Origin: Fistulifera solaris | Taxonomy: Eukaryota > Bacillariophyta > Bacillariophyceae > Naviculales > Stauroneidaceae | Length of the DNA: 64,000 nucleotides | NCBI GenBank assembly: GCA_030295235.1 | Contig: AP026155.1 | Location: forward strand, 186,001-250,000 | Direction of reading: 5' to 3' | In this document: positions 21,953-32,180 of the stretch, piece by piece | How the letters are laid out: the number at the start of each line of letters is the position of its first letter | Position numbering within the stretch: position 1 is the stretch's first letter | Position numbers and translations under genes: made by a program | Notes under the pieces: generated by a model | The model's input: the letters and a program-made list of their open reading frames with translations, nothing else | Told to the model about the DNA's origin: nothing | Databases searched by the model: none

Positions 21953-24900
21953 TTATTTCGAAAAGAAGCTGGACGAAGTCATTTCAGATAAAGAAAGAAG
22001 AAACGTAATCCTATATAATATTAACGTTCGAGCCGTATAGTCGAACCAATGATTCATTTTTGCACTCTTGTTAGCCCTCAAACATTTGCGGGGTACTCTC
22101 GTTGTCCCAAATAGACACTCCACCATGTGGAATTTCTCCTTTGCAAGTAATACAAGTGCATTGGCAACCTCTTGAGCGTCGGTCACCCAAAAACTTGCGT
22201 GTGACGGCTTCTTACCCACGGCAACAGTAAAGCATTTGGTTGGACGCTCACTGGCAGTCCGAGATGAATTCGAAATTGTAATGCCTTCCATCAGTGATCC
22301 ATCGCTCTTCAAAACAGCTGGCCCTGGTGTAGTGTTAACTTCGTCCCCTTTTTCAGCAAGGAAAGAGAAAACAGAAGTAAACATTTTCTCATCGGAAATA
22401 TCATCTCCAAAACAAGCAACGAAGTCAACCCCCTCGTCAGGCAAACGAGCTTCGGCATCGCGAAGGACATGCTTCAAAACCAGACCTTTGTTCATTTTCC
22501 GAGGAACCACCTCAACTATGCCTTTTAGGGTGACGAATCGGACGTCAAAAGCGCGGAGCTCATTCTCCAACTCGAGTACTAAGTGAGAAGCCTGTAATGA
22601 ACCCCATTCTGGGTCGCATGAGTAATAGGACCATCCAATACTTGAAGAGGTAAGCTTTACAAACGACCCATTTGATCGTGCGGTGTATTTTGAGAGCACG
22701 GGTAAAGCAACCCTCTTAACAGCATCCCAGTCCACGCCAAGATCAAATGTGAACCATTCTCGACTCGTTTGTCCGTCATTCAATGGTGGCGAAAACTTGG
22801 CACCATTGCTCACAGCTAATCCAAGACTGTTCAGATGCCCAAGAGCGCTCATCACGTTCTCTGACGAGTCGCCTGATACAACATATACCAGGTTCTTCGG
22901 ATCTTTGCTAAGAATAGAAAGGGCTTCAAGAACAGCCGGCGGGGGTTTGTTTCCACTCGTTCCCAAAATTTCTCGTTTCAGATATTTGCCTGGTGGTTCC
23001 TTCAGAACAATTGTTCCGTTAAAATCCAGGAAAATGACTCGGCGGTTCGCACAATCGTAGCCCTTTTTGAAGTTGTGAATGCTCAAGTGTGCATATGCAA
23101 TATTATGCTCATGAGCTAAGAAAGAAGCCGTGTTACTGATTATTTCATTGTGCGAAGGCATCGGAGTCCCATACGGTGTTGAAACTTGAGAATTCGTTTC
23201 ACTGACAACTGGACGACGATTTGTCGCATCCCTCAGATCCCTGAGCACGTTTTTTACCCACTTGTCAGACGGACTACTGGATACAAAATCAATGTCACGG
23301 TATCGCCGGCCTTCGCGCTCTTGCATCGTCATCGTCAAGGCCTTATCAATCGTAATAATAGACATCGGAATGTCGTACGGGTTGATTCGGAGAGCACCAT
23401 TGAGAATCGAACTGACGGCCGAGAATTCTGAAGTAATCACCACTCCAGGAATTTCAGGTTCTCTGTGAGCGAAGATGAATTCCATTGGCCATAAGTTCAA
23501 TCCTTCACGAATCGCTGTGCTCATTAGGATATCACTAGCTCTCCATAACGCCATTCTTTGGTCCATTGGCAACGTTGATCCCGAAAATTCTTCGTAGTCT
23601 ATGACGGCTGGGCCGAACTTTTCCTGGATTCTTTTCACCAAAGCTCGTACTTCACGGCAAGTTAGGTCTTCGTCGGCCTTTCGCGAGCCTGGTATCAAAA
23701 GACGCTCGACCATCACAACGTGCTTTTTCCATGACGGATAGTCTTGGAGCAACCTTTCATAGGCAACCAGCTTGAGTGCTGTACCGGATAGTCGTTGCCC
23801 AATATCAAGTCCACCTATAATCATGCGCCCCTCATGCTTCTTCCTCAAATCTTCCGCTTCGGCTTTGACAGATGGAAGCATTAAAACAGCATCGACCATA
23901 CGGGGTTCTAGAGAAACGTTGCTCATGGAAACAAGAACCGTGTTGCCTCGGAAGCCTACGCCAATCAAACCTCCTACCAAAGTATCGTAGTTGAGACCCA
24001 AAATGCGCTTCGTAGCAGTCAGGAAATGTCGTGCATGGTCGAACGCATGAAAGCCAATCACATCGGCGTGTAACATGCCTTCGAGGATCTTCTCTCCAAA
24101 ATCAAGTTCGCGGAAGACCTGACTTGTGGGGAACGGAATGTGCAAAAGAAGACCTTTCGCGTAGCACTGTGGCCAAACTTTTCCACCTCATACTCAGTCA
24201 ACATCTGTGGTAGCATGGAAAGATGATAATCGTGTACCCAAACGATATCTTTGGGGCGAACCAACGAAGCCATACGATCCGAGAAAGTGCTGTTTACCTG
24301 CAGGTATGCTTTCCACCAATAATCGAGTCGACCTTGGTCCCAATCACTTGCACCAATTTTCTTGCCTGGTAACCAGCCGCAGATACTGAGGTCGAGCAGG
24401 TCGATGTTATGAAATGCCGGCCAGAGAACCTGCTTGCAAAACCCATAATAATGAGCATCACGTACTGACTCGTCCAAGAAAATAGGGATGCAGTCCATTC
24501 CTTCTAGGATCTTTCGAACAGCTTCTTTGTCAGCCTCTGACTCAAGAGGCGGATGGGTCGTGACTGTGCCGACCCAGTAGGTTTCAAAATGACTCAAGAT
24601 CTGTGAACCCTCGGTCTTGGCAAGAATACTTTCACTCCAAGAAGCGTTCCATTCTCCACTTGACTCATTCTTGACCACCATGACAGGTAAGTGAAAGCAA
24701 ATAAAGAAGATGCGGTTGTTCGAGCTAAAAGCAGGAGGAGTTGCCGTTCCTCCCTTGGCGCTCGCTCTAGTGTCTTCCATGCGGTAGTCTCCTTCATCAC
24801 TACGGTCAGAAAGCTCTGCCAGATGAGGCTGCAGCTTGCGGCGGTTTTCTGCATTCACCTATGAAGCACAGACAAAAACAAAAATGTAAGTTCTTCGAGC

Positions 24901-25660
24901 GCCGATTCAAATAGATTCGCACATTTATGTTTGACGTACCGCATCTCGTATGCGAAAGGCTCTAAAACTCAAATCGTCTGCGTTATCCCACCGATCAAGA
25001 CGACATCCTTCCACATTGTCTTCCTCAAAAACGGGAGATAGACTGTTCACGTCAATGTCCAAGGTTCGATACGGTAAATTGCGATAATCTTTTTGTGTCG
25101 CTTGTCCGGCACCCACGGAAGAGGAAAGACTCACAGCGGAAATTTCTCCTTTATTATTCTTTCGCGATTTGAACGTATCAAAGGATCCTCCCATTGCATC
25201 ACTGGTGTACTCCCCGTATCCTCATTGCTCGTACTAACAAGCAACGCATTGTCTTCGTCTTCATCGACTTCCACATCGTGCAGAAATCCTCCTGGCGAAA
25301 CCACCATGTACCGGTAGTAATGATGCTGCACCGTCTTTCGAGAGTTGTGTATAACAATAACCACAGGCTTGCGAGTTCTCCAAATCGGATATTCTTCGGG
25401 GGTCGTCACCATTTCTACCGAGCTGGTGTAGAGTGCATTTAGGTTCAGAATACCATGATCTTCCTCGGAGGACACCGGAAACGCACTTTGCTCCACATTT
25501 CCCACCGCAGGGACGGCATCCAGCGGATCGGTGGCTTGCGTCCGGGCGCCCACAGCGTACTTCCTGTGACGCGCAAAAATGAGCCAATGGGAATTTCCGC
25601 ATGACATTTGAAGTGCACGCGGACTACGGCACCCGTAGCATCGTTCTTCGAGGAAACCAT
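21953..25660 (-). CDS. Trehalose-6-phosphate synthase/phosphatase fusion with N-terminal CBM20 starch-binding domain
   Basis: About 1,200 residues in three parts. From MVSSKNDATG (25660), a CBM20-like domain (AVVRVHFKCHAEIPIGSFLR, then YRYMVVSPGG) precedes the GT20 synthase domain (FHLPVMVV, YYGFCKQVLWPAF, WVHDYHLSMLPQML, LLHIPFPTSQVFRELD, ITSEFSAV, INPYDI) and a HAD phosphatase domain (FLDFNGT, VVSGDSS, NKGLVLKH, FGDDISDEKMF). An 81-nt intron is 24859-24939 (GTACGT donor). Frame changes occur near 25547, near 25150 and at the T4 run 24179-24182. Key residues are altered: Arg of SNRLP is His, the RLDxxKG pair is Gly and Gln, and the second Asp of DxDxT is Asn. Arg of the APTSR-type loop is kept (IPGSR). 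A regulatory or sensing role is more likely than full trehalose synthesis. Confidence 0.85.
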
Positions 25661-26136
25661 TCTTTCTACGACACAATTTCTCCGCTTATAAGTCTCTCAC
25701 TCTTCTCAAAAGGCGGATGAATTTATTGCTCTAACTTTTATCAGACTTCTACAGTGTCTTTCAAAAGAAATGTTTGATCATTATAATCTTTACAAGAAAT
25801 TGTTTCGCACCATTGTCACGACGATGAAGGCGCGGTGTCAGTTTGAAAAAGTAAAAGTGCGTGCGCCGTCGGCGCGGGTGAAGGACAAACCGCCGCGAAA
25901 AAGAACTGTCCCGTATAATTTGAGTCATGTTTTGCTTCTAAGGAGACCTCCGCTAGCTTGGAGGGCACGAAGAAACAAAGCATCTGTACAACGCAAAGGT
26001 TCATAAATATAGCCACTATTAAAACGATGTCATTCTGTTTTCTGTTTTGTTGTGAGTTAGACGCCGAAAACTCAGGACAACCTACATTGTGACTAGGCAG
26101 AGTGATTTAACTTTATGTTGATAAATGAGAGTTCAT
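25661..26136. other. Intergenic region between two minus-strand genes
   Basis: About 475 nt with the promoter of the trehalose fusion gene and the 3' UTR of the Ser-rich gene. Nothing else is recognised; the plus-strand open frame at 25770-26006 is basic and featureless. Confidence 0.5.
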
Positions 26137-27673
26137 CTACGAAGATTCTGAATCGCTGTCAGGCTTGCTCGGTCGACGGGGCCGCGGAGCAATTTTCTTC
26201 TTGAAACCTTCATTAATGAATTTTTGCATTTTAGCCACATTCACCATTCTGCCGCTGGCCGACCACGGCAGCAGATCGACATCCTCGACACGAACGCCGG
26301 AGGAAGCAGACATGCCTGCTACTCGCTGCTTCATGTCATCTTTGGATGGCATAGCCATTCGAGTGTACCACCCATAGGCGCGTTCTCGGCGGGCATTCTC
26401 TGACATGTCCAAGCCAGCACCGCCGTTGATTTTACTCTCGAATTCCTTCATTTTCTTCGTATCCGATTCGCGCTCTTTTGCTTGTTCTTTGGCGCGTATA
26501 CGCTCGCGTACCTTCGCCAGTCTCATTTCGCGCTTGTCCCTTAATACAGCCATCTCGGAACGAGGTCTTTTCGGAAAGTCTTTGTAGTTTTTGCTTTCAT
26601 CCTCGATGCTGATATGTCCGATCACAGTATCGTCAATATCATCCATGGAACTTAACAGATCTTTATTCATTCCGTGAATAATGTTTTCACATGATTTGAG
26701 GCTATGCTGCGAAGAGTTTAACTCGTCACGTCGTTTTTTCACTTCGTCTTCCACATGTTTAATCATTAGTTGAGAGTGAGCAAGACTGGGTTCATTTGAT
26801 ACTATTTTGGTTGACTCTTTTCAGGAGACAGTTCCACAGGTTTGGAAAAGAACCGTTTGTATGCAGCTTCGCTTATACCAGGAGGAGCAAGTTCTTTCGA
26901 GTCTTTGCTCGACTGCTTTGAAGACGACTTTTTTGTTGTCGGCTTTGGCTCACTCTCTTCAGAAGAATCGGAATCGGTCTCGTTTACTATGATCTTCTTG
27001 GTTGCCTGTTTTACAGCGGGCTTTTTCGTGTCATTCGATCGACTCTTGCTGTGAGAACCGTTTATGCTGGGTTTATCTACTGAGGGCTGTTTCTTTCCGA
27101 CTTTCCTGGAGTCTTTTTCATCGCCGACTTCGTTTTCGGTTCACTTTCGTCAGAAGAGTCGTCCGAGTCCGACTCCTCTACTACAGTCTTCTTTGATGCT
27201 AATCTTGCCGCAGGTTTCTTCGCAGCCGACTTAACGTGTCGGTTGCTGTCGTCGGAGGAATCGCACTTGATTGCAGGCTTCTTCAACGCCGGTTTCTTCA
27301 TCGTAGACTTTACTTTTCGCTCACTTTCGTCAGAAGAATCTTCCGAATCCGACACTTTTGCTGCCATCTTCTTCATTGCCGACTTTAATTTCGGTTTGCT
27401 CTCCTCGGATGATTCACTTGAGTCGGATTCAAAACTATCCGAAGAAGCGGAAGACTCGGACTCTAAAGTGACCTTTCCCTTCTTGTTGTTAAATGAGGAT
27501 TCCTCCGATGTGACGTCCGTCGAATCTTCATTGCTTGACGATGAGTCTTCAGAAGAGGAAACTTCATCAGACCACCGACCAGAGTCATCTTTGAAGTCTT
27601 CGACTTCGAGCGAAGAGACGGTGTCTTCATCGGAGTCTGTATCGGATCCTGACGACGACGACGACGAGGACAT
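26137..27673 (-). CDS. Ser/Lys-rich nuclear-type protein, paralogue A of a tandem pair
   Basis: About 512 residues from MSSSSSSSGSDTDSDED. The first 270 residues alternate acidic-Ser clusters with Lys-rich units of the type SESKxKxKSAMKKxA (at least five units), like nuclear phospho-acceptor regions of Nopp140 or LEO1 type. There follow KELAPPGISEAAYKRFFS, a helical stretch with LNSSQHSLKS, a charged coiled coil (RLAKVRERIRAKEQAKE) and a conserved C-terminal module: NARRERAYGWYTRMAMPS, SSGVRVEDVDLLPWSASG. Frame changes near 27108 and at T4 26805-26808 interrupt it; one base at each restores continuity. The C-terminal module is shared with the next gene. Function unknown. Confidence 0.6.
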
Positions 27674-28087
27674 AACGAAAACAAGCTCTTGCAAATAACA
27701 GAATAATTTTTTCCGAGCGGCCTTCTCGCTACCAAATTAATTGATCAACAATTTGAGCTCTTTGTTTCCTTTTTCAAACTATTGGATTGCAGCTGATGAT
27801 AACTGTATCATCGCAGTTAATTCAGCGCGAAAGGTGCGAGAAGCGAGACGCAAAGTTTTTTTACAGCCTCCACAAAGGACATAAGACAGAAGCAGTTATC
27901 AGTTACAGTTTATTGCGGTGTGAGCAAAAGGCATCGAGACATCGTACTACGGTAGTCTAAGTCAGGGTCATCAGTCATAATTAATACTAGGTAAAGTGTA
28001 CAGCCCGTTGAAGCTGGCTACCAGTACGACGAATGGTAAATTTTCTTGAGAACAAAAGTCGACGTCTTCGTTCTTTTCGGTCTAACG
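27674..28087. other. Intergenic region between the tandem paralogues
   Basis: About 415 nt upstream of paralogue A and downstream of paralogue B. No feature is recognised. Confidence 0.5.
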
Positions 28088-29204
28088 TTAAACTACCTCT
28101 AAGAAACAAGAGATAACAAACGTTCCAAAGCGCCAACCTTTTAAGGCCCATCCCCAAAATGAATCGCTATCTTCGGGATCTTTTGCCTTCGTCGAACGAA
28201 ATGACTTCTTCGTAACCGAGAGCATTTGCATCTTCCGAGGATTGAGCACTCTCTCTGTAGTGTTCCAGGGAAGAAGCTCAATATCTTTCGCTGTAACACC
28301 GGACGACGGGTGGAAAGAGAGAATCTTTTCTTTCATTTCCTCCTTTGAGGGCATGGACAAGCGTTTGTACCATTCGTAACAACGTTCACGACGTCCTGCT
28401 TCAGACATATTCAGCTCGGTGATTTGGTATTTTTTCATTTGATTCTTCTCTTCTTTAAGTCTAATGCGTTCACGAACTTGTTCAAGCCTTTGATTGCGTT
28501 TCTGCTTTTTCAGCATCAGCTCGTTGACCTCAGGAGTAGAGATCACTTTGTTCTTTTTTTTCTTCTATTCTTCCTGGTAAATTTTACTCGCATCTTTCAT
28601 CTTGATGTCGTCCACGACGAACGTATCCGTGGCAATATCATTATCCCCTTGGAGGTCGTCTTCGATCTCGTCTAAAAAGCTGCCGAGGGATTTTAAACTG
28701 TGCTGTGAGAAATTGAGATCGCTCAAGCTCTTTGTCATAAGATCGTAATGCTGCTTCAGCAAGTGGTCTGTGCTATGAAGGTCAAAATTGTGGTCCTTGT
28801 TCGTACAGTGGGTTATATCGAGGGCATCTCTTGCTAAATCTTTAACGCAAAAAGGCTATGAAGGCTTTGTCGCTGGTTCCTGGAGGTAATGCTTCGCCAT
28901 GGACAGGCTTCTTCTTCGCAGCTGTATTTCGTGCCTTGTCAACATCGCCTTCGCTTTCTGTGTCGGTATCGGCAAAGCTACTAGTAGCGTCAGCCGAACG
29001 GTCGTCGGAGGAGTTGCAAGTCGTTCCTGTATCCTTCGATGCCTTTGCATGAGCGGGGGAACCCGTTTGCACAGGTGCACCAAATTCAACAGAACTGGAG
29101 TCGGACGAGACAGAATCAGACATCTCTAGTGCGTTTGGTCGGCCGCTATGATTGAAATGTGTTATTGCTGCTAAAGAAGGGCCAGCGTGTCCCTTTGCCT
29201 GCAT
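28088..29204 (-). CDS. Ser-rich nuclear-type protein, paralogue B of a tandem pair, with an in-frame stop
   Basis: About 372 residues. It shares the order of paralogue A: acidic Ser-rich start (MSDSVSSDSSSVEFG), EALPPGTSDKAFIAF, LNFSQHSLKSLGSFLDE, the coiled coil RLEQVRERIRLKEE, and the C-terminal module AGRRERCYEWYKRLSMPS with SSGVTAKDIELLPWN. The N-terminal Lys-rich repeats of A are missing. One frame change lies at A5 28849-28853. A TAG follows KIYQEE at 28565-28567, in frame with KKKKNKVIS. It sits next to an A8 run, so it may reflect two compensating base-call errors; otherwise the gene is broken in the middle. Confidence 0.55.
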
Positions 29205-29665
29205 TTTATCAGCAAATTCGCGGGCTTTAGAAAAGATGGAGAGGCGGATCCTCGCAAGTGTTTGTCAACTCACGTCACATTTTTTCGTTACTTTCCCTTT
29301 TCACCGTTCTTTTCGCAGGTCATTTCGGACTTCGGACTATCTGTTGGTACTGCGCAGTCACCACTTGGACATCGTGACACATAACTGCTCCCGACTCCCG
29401 GCGCAGTTAAGGCTGCGAACGCGCCTTCCCAGTTTCCTGATTAATCAAACTGTTTTTCACACGATTCTAAAACCAAAACGCATATTTAGTGCGTAAAATC
29501 GTGAAAACTTGTCATTCCTCATCTCTTGATCATCTTTAGAGATGAAAAGGATCGCTCCAAACAATGATTTGCCACTCAAAACAAAACCGGACTGATGAAA
29601 AACATTCTGGTTGATTGAAATTGGGAGCGTCTTTATTGATCACTTGTAAAGCGAGAAAAGCGGAA
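29205..29665. other. Intergenic region
   Basis: About 460 nt upstream of paralogue B and downstream of the histidine kinase, with no supported feature. Confidence 0.5.
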
Positions 29666-31581
29666 CTACGAAGCCAGCAGATCCAGTTGCTTCTTAAGCT
29701 CGTCCATGCGAAGAGGTTTTCCAAGGCAGAAATTCATTCCACTGTCATGATATTTAGCGTCATCTGCTTTGCGGTAGTCAGCTGTCAAGCCCACTATGGC
29801 CAGCGCCTCTTTTGACCATCCATTGTTACGTATCTCTTCTGTTGCTTTTAGTCCATCCATCACTGGCATCTGAACGTCCATCAGCACCAAATCGAATTTT
29901 TCCGTTTGCACTGCTTCTACAGCCTGCACTCCATTTTCCACAATGCATGATGTGTGGCCTAGCCGTTTGAGTTGAGACATTACGAGCTTCTGATTGACTT
30001 TGTTGTCTTCGGCAACCAATATGTGCAACGCACTTCTTCCGTTTTTTGCTTCATGGAGCTCAAGTTTCTTAGTTGTTTCGCCAAAAGCTATTTCTACGGT
30101 CAATGTGAACCAAAACGTACTTCCTTTCGATAGCTCGCTATCAACGCCAATCTCGCCACCAAGTGTCTCAACAATAATTGTGCATATAGCCAATCCTAAC
30201 CCCGTGCCGCCATACGTGCGAGATATGGACGTGTCAGCCTGTTGATACTTGTCGAATATGATTTTTTGGTGCTCAGGTCGTATACCAATTCCTGTGTCTT
30301 TGACAGCGAACTTAAGTGTCATTTGACCCTCGCCGTCACCGCGAAGCTTTTGACAGACATCGAGATTTCTCCTTTATCAGTGAATTTGAGAGCATTTTGT
30401 AGAAAATTTGTCAGAACCTGTCGCAGACGGCTTGGGTCTCCGAAAACTCGCGGTATGTTTGTATCAATGTCCGAGATGAGCTTCAAACCTTTCCGCTCCG
30501 CCTGGGACTCAATCAACTTGAACGAGCTTAACGCAACTTCACACGCGTCCATGGGAATATGTTCCATTTTCACCTTGCCTGCTTCTAGTTTAGTAAAGTC
30601 CAATAAGTCATTGACCACAGCCATTAAAGACGAAGCCGACAATTCCATCAGACTGCAGTACTCCTTCTGTTGGCTATTTAGTCCGGTTCCTTTTATGAGA
30701 TCCAAGAACCCTAGCACTTGATGTAGCGGAGTGCGCATTTCGTGGGCCATGACAGCCACGAATTCAGATTTCGCCATTGATGCCTTCACTGCTTTCCGTT
30801 TTGCCTTGGCGTAAGCTTCCATATTACTTTTTGCCTCCACGAGAGTGGATATGTCACGCGCGCTATACAAAAATCACAGGTACGCCTTTCACCGGATCCA
30901 TCGTTCTTCGCAACTGAACTGCAAACCATCGTATACCAGTCTTCGTGCGTTGTTGGATTTCGTCGTTGTAGTCCTGATGTTCGTTCATGACCCTGTCTAA
31001 CACTTTTTGTCCCTCCTCTTTGTTAAGAAACCGGGCAAGCAAACTCGAGCCGGCATTCTCCTCTTCCACCTCTGCGGCATTCTCTGACTCTTCTCTACCG
31101 CCAAACACGTGAACAGCTTCCGGATTCTGATGAATGGCACGACCTTTTGCTGTGTACATTCCGACAGGGATCGGCTGATATCGTAACATTTCAACAGCTC
31201 TCATGGAATTTTTATGAACCGATTCTTGAGTTGTTGGCATTTCCGCAACAAACAAAAGCGGCTTGAGGCCATTTTCAACCTGAATTCGACTCACCGTCGT
31301 ACAGCAAGTCACAATACGGACGTCGTTCGGGTAAAAGGTCCAGGAATCACGGACGCGGTCGACTTTTTCCAATTGCGCCGAATACTCTTCCAATCTCCGT
31401 CTCGACGTACTTGACATGTTCGCAAAGATCGTTTCGTCAGGGCCTCCATCGATTCTGCATTCCATAAGTGCACCGCACTCTGGTTTGCCCAGAAGACAAA
31501 ATTCTTTTCGTAATCAAACACCCAGATTGGAAGTTCCAGCAGATCGAACGCCTCGAGATCTTCTTGTTTGTAGCATTTCAT
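29666..31581 (-). CDS. PAS-domain hybrid histidine kinase with C-terminal receiver
   Basis: About 638 residues from MKCYKQEDLEAFD. Two PAS-like sensor domains (LELPIWVFDYEKNFVFWANQ; IPVGMYTAKGRAIHQNPEAV) precede a HisKA domain with phospho-acceptor His in FVAVMAHEMRTPLHQ. The HATPase has an N-box LTNFLQNALKFTD, G1 DTGIGI and G2 GGTGLGLAI. The receiver has acidic ILVAEDNKVNQ, acceptor Asp in LVLMDVQMPVMDG, and a switch Thr in VGLTAD. All catalytic residues needed for phosphorelay are present. There is no membrane segment, so it is a soluble sensor. Frame changes near 31443, at A5 30869-30873 and near 30330 are each restored by one base. The signal is unknown; no LOV cysteine motif or phytochrome GAF is seen. 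Confidence 0.88.
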
Positions 31582-32180
31582 TTGGAAGGTTTCTTTTGTC
31601 ACAAGGAAACTGATGGCAAAGAAAGTGTTTCGATGTCTCCAAAGGGAAGATAATTTTAGCCGACGGGAAGAACCATTTCGATACGACTAGCTTATTGATT
31701 TATTGGTACCCGTAGCCCGTAGCCGGTTGTAGAGTTCGGCGTTGCAGTTGCTACGTTTCCACTGGCATTGCCCCTGCCTTTTTGCGTTGATAGTCAATGG
31801 CTACTTTTAAAAAGCGAACGGACCCCCTCAAATCCATAGTAATCTTAAAGCAAGCTGGCACAATGACCCTACCAGGTATCACCAGAGTAGCAAAAATTCC
31901 GTCTTTTCTTCTCTCTCGTTTCTTGCACGGTAGATTGTGGAACCACGTACCACGTGGCACCGTGGTCATTGATCCTAACTCAAACTCCAAACACACCTAA
32001 ACCTATAACCTTCAGCTTCAGCGCCTTGATTATCCCTATCCCTGAAAAACAACCGAGTTTCTACCTTTCGAGCGCACTAATAAGAGCTTATTTCCCAGAT
32101 ACGAAGTAGATTTGACAATTGCATTGTGAATGATAATTGCTTAAGGAAGCAAAAAGAAAGGGTACTACCATAATCTGTCC
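31582..32180. promoter_or_regulatory. Divergent intergenic region, 600 nt
   Basis: Lies between the histidine kinase and eIF2D, head to head, and must carry both promoters. No gene or repeat is supported. Confidence 0.45.

Noticed and set aside
30242-30721. Plus-strand 159-codon frame opposite the histidine kinase
   Set aside because: Antisense shadow of a well-conserved HisKA/HATPase coding region.
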